64,000 bases of DNA from DAOUJH01 sp965116555 (GCA_965116555.1 OZ220698.1:2294001-2358000), one strand, 5' to 3'. Positions 36,110 to 44,798 are shown, counted from the stretch's first letter. The notes: generated by a model from the sequence alone, not told the origin. Translations and numbers: made by a program.

Positions 36110-37081
36110 TCATTCCAGATCGCTCCGCACCAGCTCCTGCAACCGCGTCTCCGGCCTCGCCCCCATGTGGCTGATCACCTCGGCGGCGGCTATGGCCCCT
36201 ATCCGACCGCAGGCGGGCAGGTCGTAGCCGTGGGTCACGCCGTAGAGGAAGCCGGCGGCGTACAGGTCGCCCGCCCCGGTGGCGTCCACGACCCGCTCCA
36301 CCGGCACGATGTCGACGTTGTGGGTCTCCTCGCCCGCAACTATTATCGACCCCTTTTCGCTGCGGGTTACCGCGGCCAGAGGGCAGTCGCGTCGTATCCT
36401 CCCCACGGCCTCTTCGACGTTCGATGCCTGGTACAGGGAGATTAACTCCTCCTCGTTGGCAAAGAGAATGTCCACGTGCTTCAGGATCAGCTCCCGGAAC
36501 GACTCGCGGTGGCGGTCTACGCAGAACGGGTCGGAGAGGGTCAACGCCACTCGCCGCCCGGCGTCGCGGGCCAGGCGCGCCGCCAGCGCCATTGCCTCCA
36601 TCGCCTCGGGGGCGTCCCACAGGTAGCCCTCCAGGTAGGTGATGGAGTGTCTGCGAATGGTGTCGGCGTCGATGTCCTCAGGCCCCAGCTCCGCGCTCGC
36701 CCCCAGGTAGGTCGCCATGGAGCGCTGGCCGTCAGGCGTGACGACGATCAGACAGCGGGCCGTTGGCGAACCGGAGACAGCCGGCGAGCTGCCAAAGTCG
36801 ATTCCCAGGGAAGCCAGGTCGCGGCTGAAGATGTTGCCAAGCTCGTCGTTGCGCACCTTGCCGATGTAGGAGCCTGTGCCCCCCAGCGAGGCCAAGCCGG
36901 CCATGGTGTTGCCCACGGAGCCGCCGGATATCGCCACGGTGGACTCCATAGCATCGTATATGGACGCGCCCTGGTCGGCGTCCACCAGGACCATAGCGCC
37001 CTTTATCATGTTGTGAGCTGCCAGGAACTCCTCGTCGGCGTAGGTCAGAATGTCCACCATCGCGTTGCCAATGCCGACCAC
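36110..37081 (-). CDS. PfkB-family sugar/nucleoside kinase
   Basis: A ribokinase-fold kinase of about 323 residues, closest in pattern to adenosine kinase/fructokinase-like members. The N-terminal VVGIGNAMVDIL, the GGSVGNTMAGLASLGG substrate motif and the C-terminal catalytic DATGAGDLYAAGFL (Asp base in GAGD) are all present. The substrate cannot be told from sequence. The start is uncertain: no ATG precedes the conserved strand. GTG at 37081 is the nearest canonical codon, CTG at 37090 would add three residues, and the only good ribosome-binding site (AAGGAG) lies before an ATT at 37114. The frame is open to 37255 but the upstream part is not conserved. Confidence 0.85.
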   Translation of the reverse strand: MVGIGNAMVDILTYADEEFLAAHNMIKGAMVLVDADQGASIYDAMESTVAISGGSVGNTMAGLASLGGTGSYIGKVRNDELGNIFSRDLASLGIDFGSSPAVSGSPTARCLIVVTPDGQRSMATYLGASAELGPEDIDADTIRRHSITYLEGYLWDAPEAMEAMALAARLARDAGRRVALTLSDPFCVDRHRESFRELILKHVDILFANEEELISLYQASNVEEAVGRIRRDCPLAAVTRSEKGSIIVAGEETHNVDIVPVERVVDATGAGDLYAAGFLYGVTHGYDLPACGRIGAIAAAEVISHMGARPETRLQELVRSDLE

Positions 37082-37221
37082 GTCCTTCAGGCCGCTATCT
37101 TCTCTGTTTATAATCTCTCTCCTTGCTGGGCCAACCCCACCAATGTATACAGTAGACAGAACCGTCTTCGAATTGTGGTTGGAGATTTCTAAGACTACCT
37201 GCAGGCGCAGGCGCCCGTTGC

Positions 37222-37680
37222 CTAACGGGTGGCGCCCACCGTCTGCAACGCCCAACGCCAGTGGCTGGATATGGACAGTTGGTTGTGGTGGAAACCCTGG
37301 ACCAACCCCTCTTCGTCAATGACGTAGGTCACCCGCAAGTTTCCCACACCGGTATCACGCCTGACGTCGAAAAGGCCGCCCACACGGCTATCAGAATCAC
37401 TGGCCAAGGGCAGGTCAATCCTTAAGTACCTGAAGTACTTGGCCAGGCGCCTTAGTCTCCTCTCCTTATCAGTGCTGATGCCGACCACAACGGTGTTATG
37501 GTCCGCCATCTTCCCCTGGGATTTTCCAAATCCCCAGTTCTCGGACATTCAGCCCGGGGTGAAGGCCATCGGGAAGAAAAAGAGGACAACCTTGGAGCCC
37601 CGGAGGTCGGAAAGGATGAACTCCTCGCCGGAGACCAGGGTGATGGTGAAGTCTGGCGCTGCGCTTCCTGTCTCTAACAT
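37222..37680 (-). CDS. Selenocysteine peroxiredoxin (AhpC/TSA-Bcp type) with in-frame TGA
   Basis: Read with TGA at 37549-37551 as selenocysteine, this is a 152-residue peroxiredoxin: MLETGSAAPDFTITLVSGEE, LSDLRGSKVVLFFFPMAFTPG-U44, then MSENW and on to LFDVRRDTGVGNLRVTYVID. The peroxidatic motif Pxxx[TS]xxC is matched as P37-x3-T41-x2-U44, and the catalytic arginine of the RVTYVID strand is present. The UGA replaces exactly the peroxidatic cysteine. No other cysteine occurs, so it would be a 1-Cys(Sec) type reduced by an external thiol. It reduces H2O2 or organic peroxides. Both halves keep full family similarity, arguing against a simple nonsense mutation. A SECIS-like hairpin follows the TGA. 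Confidence 0.9.
37516..37537 (-). promoter_or_regulatory. Bacterial SECIS-like stem-loop of the peroxiredoxin gene
   Basis: On the coding strand GGGATTT pairs with AAATCCC, extended by C-U/A-G below a one-base bulge, capped by GGA (UGGAA if the top U-A pair is open). The loop guanines lie 22-23 nt after the UGA, nearly the same distance as in the SelW-like gene (23-24 nt). Confidence 0.8.
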
Positions 37681-37820
37681 GAGTCCAAAACCAAGAAGTA
37701 CGGGCATTTTTACCCACACGGGATCACCGGCGACCGCTCAGTGGGTTGAGCAATCGGTTCCCGATCCACAGTGAACTATAGCACGAACGCATTCCAATCC
37801 GCTACCGGGATGCGAAGGGA

Positions 37821-37858
37821 GTGGACGGCGTGGGACAACTGTAGATGGCGGAGGGAGT
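37821..37858. repeat. Direct repeat, left copy (partial tRNA-Ser 3' end)
   Basis: This 38-bp stretch matches 40243-40279 with one mismatch and one extra base. Its last 13 bases are the complement of the tRNA-Ser 3' end including CCA. It forms an att-like pair around the Fn3/Ig-like gene. The rest of the tRNA is absent here. Confidence 0.75.
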
Positions 37859-37942
37859 TCCCCGATGTTGACCCATGGAACTCTCAGTCACTATAGCGGA
37901 AGAGTGAATAGGCCGCAGTTCGACCGGCGCAATTCCGGTTAT

Positions 37943-40054
37943 CTAGTTGGAGGGGCAGGTGATCTCCTTGATGTAGATGCTGTATGTCCCCGTCGAACCC
38001 TGTCCTTCCACCCCAATCACGTAGTCGCCGGCCCCGCCTGTCTTCACGCGCACCTTGATCAGCGAGTTGTTGCCCGGGCCGCTGTCATCGTCACAGTAGT
38101 AGTTGCAAATGAGCTTGTAGTCGCTGGGTTGGTCTGACGGGCTCACCATGTTGCATATCTTGTCGGCCCGGTTCAGGAGCTCGAAGTTGGACGGGTTGAT
38201 GTAGGTCATGTCGTAGTACGCTACATCTCGCTCGTTAGCAGGGATGCCGACGTACGCGAGCGTGTTCGGGTCATAGAAGTCCCTGTGGTAGTAGTCGTAG
38301 AAATTCATCACCTTGAGTTTCGGGTCATTCAACGTGCCACCATCGTGCGCCGAATCTGAATGATCACCCCTTACCTGGATGGAGTAGCACTTGCCCGCTT
38401 CCAGTCCCGCGACAAACCAGTCACTGTCTCCGGAATCCTCGATGTTGCCCGTCATGGCTTCGTCGTCGTCAATTTCTATGCGTCCGCTATTCCATTGGCT
38501 GGTGAATTCCCCGAACGCCTGCTCCGACGTGATTTCAGACGCCTTGACCGTGTAGGTGCCCGTGTTGCTCCCATCGGCAACCACCTTGACCAGGTAGGTG
38601 TCGGTCGCCGTAACGTTGAACTCGGACCGCGCCCCCAGGTCCGGCCCCCCTGCTTTATTGACGACGTTGTTGGCGGTGGTGTCGGACGGAGTCGCTTCCC
38701 CAAACCCGTTCAGGCGCTCGAAGGCGGTTCCGACGGTGCTGTCCAACTTCCGTACCTGGAGTTCAAGCTCTCCTTCGTACGTGCCGCCAAGCGCGTGGTC
38801 TCGAGGGCCTTTGCCCAGAACATCGATCCTGTAGCGCTTCCCCGTTTCAAGATTGATTTTGAATGCGTCAGTGTCGCTGGTGGCGCCCAGGTTGCCCGTC
38901 GCTCCGCCGTCTCCGACGATCACCCAGCCGGTTGTCGTGTTGTCCGCGGGAAAGTCCTGGCCTGAACCCTCAGAGACGCTCGCACTTGGCCCCTGTTGCT
39001 GGAGCAGTTGATAGGTCGGGGTTTCGGTGGGCGGGTTTATGACCGTGAGTGTTCCGACGCTCACCGTCGCGGCACTGGTCAGACTCTCCGAGTACCCGTC
39101 GTCGTCGGTAAAGCTGACTTTCACCTTAATCGTCTTCTCATTATCGTCGTCGGTGAGGGTATAGGTCTGTCCTGTGGCTCCGGAGATGTTCGTATCCGAA
39201 GAACCGTCAGTACGTATCCATTGGTACGTGTAGGTCACGCCGGTCAAACCGTTGGCATCACTGATCCCGGAGGTGTTCGCGCTCAGCGTCTCACCTATAT
39301 AGACTGCCCCAACGATTATCGGCAGGCCGGTGGGCGACTCATTGGCCGGCCTGGCCACGCTCCCCGTGGCGGCGCTGGTCAGAGTCGCCGAATACCCGTC
39401 GTCGTCGGTGAAGCTGACTTTCACCTTAATGGTCTTGCCCTGGTCGTCGTCGGTCAGCGTGTACGTCTGCCCGGTGGCGCCCGAGATGTTCGAGTCGGAG
39501 GAACCGTCATTGCGAATCCATTGGTAGGCGTAACTCACTCCCGTCAGCCCATTCGCGTCGCTGATCCCGGAGGTGTCCGCGCTCAGCGTCTCCCCCACCT
39601 GCTCTGTGCCCGTGATCGTTGGCAGGCCTGTGGGCGTCTCGTCGGCCGGCGTGGGATCCGCCAGGGTGGTTGCTTTGGCGACTTTGGACCAACTGCTCAG
39701 CCCGTGGGCGTTGCGGGCCTTCACGCGGTAGATGTACCTCGTCTCCGCCGCCACACTCGTGTCCGTGTAGCTCGTGCCCGAGTTGGCAGTGTCGTCCTCT
39801 ATGGTCTCAAATTCGTGGCGAGCGTGGATCGCGGGGGTACGCCTGAGCACCTGGTACCCCGTGATGCTGGAGTCTCCGGGGTCTGTCCACGTGATGGTGA
39901 CTGAGTCGTGCGCGACGGAATCGACCGTAGGACGGGAAGGCGTCGCCGGAACATCGGCTTGCTGTGCCAGAGCCGACTGCGCTCCGGCCAGCATCAGCGT
40001 CACCCCAAGCGCAATCACAGCTACGATAAGGTCGAATCTCTTTAGAACGCTCAT
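37943..40054 (-). CDS. Secreted Fn3/Ig-like repeat protein
   Basis: A 703-residue exported protein. The signal peptide (FDLIVAVIALGVTLMLAGAQSALAQ) probably ends at ALAQ-Q. Residues ~38-132 are a fibronectin type III domain (PSRPTVDSVAHDSVTITWTD...RYIYRVKARNAHG). Two near-identical Ig-like repeats follow (~140-235 and ~240-335; ISDANGLTGV-Y-YQWIR, ISGATGQTYTLTDDDxxKTI). The C-terminal half has PPC-like segments (DTDAFKINLETGKRYRIDV, DSDWFVAGLEAGKCYSIQV). It is a likely surface or adhesion protein; no enzyme domain is seen. The gene sits alone between two direct repeats at a tRNA 3' end, so it may be an acquired cargo gene. Confidence 0.82.
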   Translation of the reverse strand: MSVLKRFDLIVAVIALGVTLMLAGAQSALAQQADVPATPSRPTVDSVAHDSVTITWTDPGDSSITGYQVLRRTPAIHARHEFETIEDDTANSGTSYTDTSVAAETRYIYRVKARNAHGLSSWSKVAKATTLADPTPADETPTGLPTITGTEQVGETLSADTSGISDANGLTGVSYAYQWIRNDGSSDSNISGATGQTYTLTDDDQGKTIKVKVSFTDDDGYSATLTSAATGSVARPANESPTGLPIIVGAVYIGETLSANTSGISDANGLTGVTYTYQWIRTDGSSDTNISGATGQTYTLTDDDNEKTIKVKVSFTDDDGYSESLTSAATVSVGTLTVINPPTETPTYQLLQQQGPSASVSEGSGQDFPADNTTTGWVIVGDGGATGNLGATSDTDAFKINLETGKRYRIDVLGKGPRDHALGGTYEGELELQVRKLDSTVGTAFERLNGFGEATPSDTTANNVVNKAGGPDLGARSEFNVTATDTYLVKVVADGSNTGTYTVKASEITSEQAFGEFTSQWNSGRIEIDDDEAMTGNIEDSGDSDWFVAGLEAGKCYSIQVRGDHSDSAHDGGTLNDPKLKVMNFYDYYHRDFYDPNTLAYVGIPANERDVAYYDMTYINPSNFELLNRADKICNMVSPSDQPSDYKLICNYYCDDDSGPGNNSLIKVRVKTGGAGDYVIGVEGQGSTGTYSIYIKEITCPSN

Positions 40055-40242
40055 TTCAGCATCACGCTGTTTCAGATTTCCCCGGCAGTCGTCGGCATAG
40101 GCCTACGGTCGAAGTCTCGATTGTCGACAGTCACCAATTGTACAGAACACGTGTAATCTACCCGTTAAGAATCGGGCGATTTTTCACCAATTGCTGTGAA
40201 GTTTGTATAAAGAGAAAGAGATTGCGTTCGTTAGACTGCTGT

Positions 40243-40279
40243 GTGGACGGCGCGGGACAACTGTAGTGGCGGAGGGAGT
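40243..40279. repeat. Direct repeat, right copy, overlapping the tRNA-Ser 3' end
   Basis: The partner of 37821-37858, in the same orientation. Bases 40267-40279 are the 3' end of tRNA-Ser (CCA, discriminator, acceptor strand); the remaining 24 bp lie just downstream of the tRNA gene. Confidence 0.75.
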
Positions 40280-40356
40280 GGGATTCGAACCCACGAAACC
40301 CTTTCGAGTTTACCTGTTTTCAAGACAGGCGCCTTAAACCGCTCGGCCATCCCTCC
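40267..40356 (-). tRNA. tRNA-Ser (anticodon UGA)
   Basis: On the minus strand, the acceptor GGAGGGA/TCCCTCC with discriminator G and an encoded CCA. The anticodon arm is CCTGT-CTTGAAA-ACAGG with anticodon TGA, read as UGA (decodes UCA). The T arm is GTGGG-TTCGAAT-CCCAC. A long variable arm marks it as type II serine tRNA. The tRNA starts 3 bp after the serS stop codon, so it is probably processed from the serS transcript. Confidence 0.95.
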
Positions 40357-40359
40357 AAA

Positions 40360-41634
40360 CTAGCGTCCCGCCCGCGCATCTATTGAGTCGACACCCACGT
40401 ATGGGCGCAGGGTCTCCGGCACGGTCACCGAGCCATCCGCCTGCTGGTACGTCTCCAGTATGGAGATCATGATCCTGGGCACCGCCAGCCCGGAGGCGTT
40501 GAGCGTGTGTACGTACTCAGTGCGACCTCCCGCCTCGCGGCGGAACCTGATGTTGGAGCGTCGAGCCTGAAAGTCGGTGCAGGTGGAGCAGGAGCTGACC
40601 TCCAGCCACTCTCCGGAGCCGGGCGCCCATACTTCCAGGTCGTACGTCTTGGCCGATTGAAACCCAAGGTCTCCAGTGCACAGTTGGACAACACGGTAGT
40701 GCAGGCCAAGGCGCTGCAGCAGGTCTTCGGCGTCCGCCATCAGCTTCTCCAACGCTTCAGCCGATTTCTCCGGCTCAACCAGCGCGTACAGCTCCACTTT
40801 GTCGAACTGGTGGACGCGTTTCATGCCCCTGGTGTCGCGGCCCGCTGCCGCCTTCTCACGGCGAAAACAAGGCGTATACGCCGCGTAGTAGAGCGGCATG
40901 GAGCCCGGTTCCAGGATTTCGTCACGATGCAGCCCGGTCAGGGGCACCTCCGCAGAAGGCACCAGCCACAGGTCCTCTTCCGCGTCCCTGTACAGGTTCT
41001 CCTGGAACTTGGGCAGGTTGCCGCTGCCTCTCATAATGTCTTCCCGCACCAGGGCCGGGGGATATATCTCCGTGTAGCCGTTCTCCCTGGTATGCACGTC
41101 AAGCATCCAGGTGATCAGAGCGCGCTGCAGCCTGGCGCCCGTGCCCTGAAGCAGGTAGAACCGTGACCCCGACAGCTTGACGCCGCGCTGGAAGTCTATG
41201 ATCCCCAGGCCTTCGTTGAGGTCCCAGTGCGCCTTGGGTTCGAAGTCGAACTCCGCCGGCTCTCCCCAGGAGCGCACCACCGTGTTGGCCGATTCGTCCG
41301 GCCCTACAGGGACTTCTTCAAGAGGTGTATTCGGCAGTTCCAGGAGGAGCGACGTAAGCTCCTCTTCCACCTTCCTTAGCTGCTCCTCCAGCGACTTGAC
41401 GTTGCCACCAACCAGGCGCATCTCCTGCAACAGTTCCGGGGGACGCTCGCCGCTGCGGCCAAGCTCCTGGCTGACCTGATTGCGACGAGCCCTAAGCTCG
41501 TCGCGTTCGCGAATCTTGCCGCGGCGTTCCGCATCCAACTCCAGGATGCGTTCCAGGGTAGACTCTTCGCCCCGTTTGCCCAGCGCCTGGCGAACTGCAT
41601 CCGGGTCACGACGTATCAGGTCCAGGTCAAGCAT
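40360..41634 (-). CDS. serS: Seryl-tRNA synthetase
   Basis: A 424-residue class II synthetase. The N-terminal ~110 residues form the long antiparallel coiled coil that contacts the variable arm of tRNA-Ser (LDLIRRDPDAVRQAL to LRKVEEEL). The catalytic core shows motif 2 (CFRREKAAAGRDTRGMKRVHQF) and motif 3 near LNASGLAVPRIMISILE. Its start overlaps the end of the Nudix gene by 8 bp, and its stop is 3 bp from a tRNA-Ser gene, so enzyme and substrate RNA probably share a transcript. Confidence 0.97.
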   Translation of the reverse strand: MLDLDLIRRDPDAVRQALGKRGEESTLERILELDAERRGKIRERDELRARRNQVSQELGRSGERPPELLQEMRLVGGNVKSLEEQLRKVEEELTSLLLELPNTPLEEVPVGPDESANTVVRSWGEPAEFDFEPKAHWDLNEGLGIIDFQRGVKLSGSRFYLLQGTGARLQRALITWMLDVHTRENGYTEIYPPALVREDIMRGSGNLPKFQENLYRDAEEDLWLVPSAEVPLTGLHRDEILEPGSMPLYYAAYTPCFRREKAAAGRDTRGMKRVHQFDKVELYALVEPEKSAEALEKLMADAEDLLQRLGLHYRVVQLCTGDLGFQSAKTYDLEVWAPGSGEWLEVSSCSTCTDFQARRSNIRFRREAGGRTEYVHTLNASGLAVPRIMISILETYQQADGSVTVPETLRPYVGVDSIDARAGR

Positions 41635-42124
41635 CTCTGCTCTCTTCCCTGGCAGCCCTTATAGCGGCCAGCCCCAGCACTCGTACGTCTTCCGGGACTG
41701 GGATCGGAGCGGCGCCGTTCCCCGTGTTCAGAGCCGCGTTGCTCCGCAGCTCTTGCTCTGAAACCCAGCGCCATCCTTCGTTCAAGGAAACGTCGGATGC
41801 CGCCTTATCCGGCCGGGCGAAGTAGACCAGGTCAATGTGCTGGTGCGCCGGCTCTTTCGGGGTGGCCGGGATGTCCTCCACCATGATGGTTACCGGTGCG
41901 GGAAGCTGTTCGGGCTCTTCGTACGGAAACGAGTCCGAAGAAGGGAGCACTTTAACGACAAGGCCGGTCTCCTCTTCCGCTTCACGGCACAGAGCCTGAA
42001 GAGGGTCCTCGTCAGGCTCTATGTGTCCTCCCGGTGGAAGCCACATCCTGTTCTTGGCGTGCCAGTGCAACAGGGTGCAGCCCTCTTTGGAGACAAAAGC
42101 GGTAACTGTCATGTGGCGTTTCAT
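41627..42124 (-). CDS. Nudix hydrolase
   Basis: A 165-residue Nudix enzyme that hydrolyses a nucleoside diphosphate linked to another moiety; the substrate is unknown. The Nudix box is complete: GGHIEPDEDPLQALC followed by REAEEETGL, with the glutamates that bind Mg2+. The start overlaps the lysS stop as ATGA (42121-42124). It sits between lysS and serS in one operon; a role in cleaning damaged nucleotides or Ap4A made by the synthetases is plausible but inferred. Confidence 0.9.
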   Translation of the reverse strand: MKRHMTVTAFVSKEGCTLLHWHAKNRMWLPPGGHIEPDEDPLQALCREAEEETGLVVKVLPSSDSFPYEEPEQLPAPVTIMVEDIPATPKEPAHQHIDLVYFARPDKAASDVSLNEGWRWVSEQELRSNAALNTGNGAAPIPVPEDVRVLGLAAIRAAREESRDA

Positions 42125-43617
42125 GCTTCAGACTCTCTGCTTCTCATCTGGGGGAACAGCACAACGTCTCTGATTGTGTCCTGGCCGGTGAGAAGCATCA
42201 CCACCCTGTCTATGCCCACTCCAAGTCCGCCGGTGGGAGGCATGCCGTACTCCATTGCGGTGAGAAAGTCCTCATCCAGGCGATCGAAATCTTCGTCTCC
42301 AAATGCCTTTCGCAGATTCTCCTGCTCTTGGAAGCGCTCCCGCTGCACCTCGGGGTCGTTCAACTCCGTGAAGGAGTTGGCTATCTCCATGCCCCCGGCG
42401 AACGCTTCGAAACGCTCGGCGTAGCGCGGGTCGTCCCCCTTAGCTTTGGCCAGCGGAGACATCTCCACCGGATAGTCTACCAGGAAAGCAGGCTGAATCA
42501 GGTTCGGCTCGACCAGGGAACCGATCAGTTTGTCTATGATCCTGCCCCGGCTTTCCAAGCCTGCGGTTTCAACGCCTTTCGCCCTGGCTGCCGTCACCAG
42601 GTCCTCGGTTTGCGACAGTTCCTCTATGTCCAGTCCCGCTTTCTTCAGCTCCCCCGTGAGAGAAAGACGACGCCACGGAGGCGTGAAGTCTATCTCATGG
42701 CCGTGGAACGTAACCTTGGTCGAGCCGTTGACGGTGAGCGCCGCCGTCGCCACCATCTGCTCCACCAGGGACATGATGTCGTTGTAGTCGGCGTAGGCTT
42801 CATAGCTCTCCAGCATAGTGAACTCCGGGTTGTGGTCCATGTCTATGCCTTCGTTGCGAAATATGCGCCCTATCTCGTAGACCCTGTCCAGCCCGCCTAT
42901 GATCAGCCGCTTCAGATACAGTTCCGTCGCAATTCGCAGATACAGCACCCTATCAAGGGCGTTGTGCTTGGTCACAAAGGGTTGGGCCATTGCGCCGGCT
43001 GCCACGGGCACCATGACCGGCGTCTCCACCTCTATATAGCCCCGGCCGTCCATGAAGTTGCGCACCGTAGAGATGATCTTGCTTCTTCCCTGAAACACCG
43101 ACTTGACGTCCGGGTTGGCTATCAAATCCAGGTAACGCTGCCGGTAACGTATTTCAACGTCGCGGATGCCGTGCCACTTTTCAGGAGGCGGACGGTGTGC
43201 TTTTGCCAGGAGAACGATACTGCGCGCCTGTAGGGTTATCTCGCCGCGCCGCGTGCGAAACATACTCCCCTCAACGCCCAGGAAGTCGCCCAGGTCCAGC
43301 GTTTCCATCAAGCTGTACGACTTCTTGAGGACGTCGCTCCTCAGATGCACCTGGAGCCTTTGAGAGCCGTCGCGCAGGTCCAGGAAAGCGGCCTTGCCCA
43401 TGTCGCGCAGGGCCGTGATGCGGCCGGCGACGGCCAGCTTCTTGCGGCTGTGGTACCCCTCTCCCCTGCGAGCCTCGGCCTTCTGGTACCAGTCCATGGC
43501 TTCCTGGTTGGTATGGGTGCGATGAAACCGTGGAGGGTACGGGTCGATGCCTTGGGCACGCAGCTTTCTAAGCTTGTCCTGGCGCGATTCAGCGAGCGCC
43601 TTGCTCCGTTGTGTCAT
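42121..43617 (-). CDS. lysS: Lysyl-tRNA synthetase, class II
   Basis: A 498-residue class IIb synthetase. An N-terminal OB-fold binds the anticodon (VAGRITALRDMGKAAFLDL). The catalytic domain has motif 2 (RIFRNEGIDMDHNPEFTMLE) and motif 3 (GLGVGIDRVVMLLTG), and ends DVVLFPQMR. I take the ATG at 43617; a TTG two codons upstream is possible. It follows greA by 45 bp. Confidence 0.96.
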   Translation of the reverse strand: MTQRSKALAESRQDKLRKLRAQGIDPYPPRFHRTHTNQEAMDWYQKAEARRGEGYHSRKKLAVAGRITALRDMGKAAFLDLRDGSQRLQVHLRSDVLKKSYSLMETLDLGDFLGVEGSMFRTRRGEITLQARSIVLLAKAHRPPPEKWHGIRDVEIRYRQRYLDLIANPDVKSVFQGRSKIISTVRNFMDGRGYIEVETPVMVPVAAGAMAQPFVTKHNALDRVLYLRIATELYLKRLIIGGLDRVYEIGRIFRNEGIDMDHNPEFTMLESYEAYADYNDIMSLVEQMVATAALTVNGSTKVTFHGHEIDFTPPWRRLSLTGELKKAGLDIEELSQTEDLVTAARAKGVETAGLESRGRIIDKLIGSLVEPNLIQPAFLVDYPVEMSPLAKAKGDDPRYAERFEAFAGGMEIANSFTELNDPEVQRERFQEQENLRKAFGDEDFDRLDEDFLTAMEYGMPPTGGLGVGIDRVVMLLTGQDTIRDVVLFPQMRSRESEA

Positions 43618-43662
43618 TTGCAAATCCGGCTGCCTGGCGAAGGGTGCACCCCCACGCCGGGG

Positions 43663-44133
43663 CTAAGAAATCTTGACGACAGTATATTCGATAGAGCCTG
43701 AAGGGGTCTGCACCTTGGCCTGCTGCCCCTTCTTGCGTCCCAATAGGGCTTGGCCCACTGGCGATTCATTGGAGATTTTGCCCTCGGATGGGTCCGCCTC
43801 CGAGCTGCCCACGATAGTGTAGGTATGCTCCTTGCCCGCGGCATCCTTTATGGTGACTTCAGACCCAACTTCCACCTTGCCGGAGGGCTTCCTGTCATCC
43901 GGAATGAGGACGGCGTTCTTGATCATGTTCTCAAGGGTGAGAATCCTGCCCTCGATGAACGCCTGTTCGTTCTTGGCTACCTCGTACTCGGCGTTGTCCA
44001 CGGTGCCGCCCAGCTCCTTTGCCTGTTGAATTCGCTGAGCCACCTCCTGCCGCGATACCGAGCGCAGGTGCTCCAACTCGGCCTCCAGCTTAACCAGTCC
44101 CTCTCCCGTTAGGTATGTTTCCTTGTGGACCAC
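43663..44133 (-). CDS. greA: Transcription elongation factor GreA
   Basis: A 156-residue GreA. The N-terminal coiled coil (YLTGEGLVKLEAELEHLR...RIQQAKELGGTVDNAEYEVAKNEQ) carries the acidic tip residues D and E in the VDNAEY segment, which stimulate RNA cleavage in backtracked polymerase. The C-terminal FKBP-like domain runs from VEVGSEVTI to ESPVGQALLG. A GTG start is used. It is the first gene of the greA-lysS-nudix-serS-tRNASer operon; adjacency of greA and lysS is common in bacteria. Confidence 0.96.
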   Translation of the reverse strand: MVHKETYLTGEGLVKLEAELEHLRSVSRQEVAQRIQQAKELGGTVDNAEYEVAKNEQAFIEGRILTLENMIKNAVLIPDDRKPSGKVEVGSEVTIKDAAGKEHTYTIVGSSEADPSEGKISNESPVGQALLGRKKGQQAKVQTPSGSIEYTVVKIS

Positions 44134-44270
44134 GTCTTCCTCACCCTACAAAACAAACAAAAAGAAAGTCAGGGCAAAGGAAGTCACCCCTACTGCCCTG
44201 GTAAAACCGAGTTTAGCGCAACTGTTTCTCGATTGTAAAGAGCAGCCACCCTCCCGCCATTCCCGCCCCA

Positions 44271-44770
44271 CTACCGTCTTTCCCGCGTAGGCGGGAAGGT
44301 GGATTCACATTTCAAGTGCAACACTCTGTCCAAAAATATCTCTGCCGGAGTCCTGTAACCAAGACACTTGCGTGGGGTGTTGTTGTAGGCCTGTATCAGC
44401 TGAGTAAACCGGCCTTCAGACAGACTGGCCAGGTCAGTCTTGCGGGGCAGTGTACGGCGCAGCCGGCCTATAGCGTTCTCCACTCCTCCCTTCTGCCAAG
44501 GAGAGTATGTATCGCAGAAGAAGGTCTCTATACCCAACTCGTGGAGTTCGTAATGGTGGGCGAACTCGGTACCGTTGTCGAAGGTGACCGTCCGTCTCCA
44601 GTCTGGCGGAAACTGACCCAGAACCTGCAACATGGCGGAGGGCGATGGGAGCGGATGCCTTGCCAGGGGGTCTCAGCGCTATGAGGATGCGGGAGTAGCG
44701 TTCGTGCATGGTCCATGATAGCCTCACTCCCCACCTTCGTCGCCGGTGGGCGTATACGTCCTTTGCCAAC
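44271..44770 (-). pseudogene. IS30-family transposase remnant
   Basis: The C-terminal third of an IS30-type DDE transposase. One frame gives MHERYSRILIAL-RPPGKASAPIA. After a frameshift near 44636-44645, another frame gives LQVLGQFPPDWRRTVTFDNGTEF...FFCDTYSPWQKGGVENAIGRLRR...PRKCLGYRTPAEIF. The second catalytic Asp (FDNGTEF) and the Glu (GGVENAIG) survive, but the helix-turn-helix N-terminal half and the first Asp are missing. No terminal inverted repeats are recognised. It is inactive and lies just before the purF promoter. Confidence 0.88.
44280..44297. repeat. Small GC hairpin TTCCCGC/GCGGGAA
   Basis: Seven perfect base pairs around loop GTAG, inside the 3' end of the transposase remnant. 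The CCCGC-GTAG-GCGGG form is a common dispersed bacterial repeat and may mark an old element edge. Confidence 0.5.
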
Positions 44771-44798
44771 TATGAGCGAAATTGCACTGCGTTACCGT

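Noticed and set aside
37222..37548. A separate short protein starting at the ATG after the peroxiredoxin TGA
   Set aside because: It begins in the middle of the peroxiredoxin fold, without its active site and without a ribosome-binding site. The upstream part in the same frame is clearly the missing N-terminal half.
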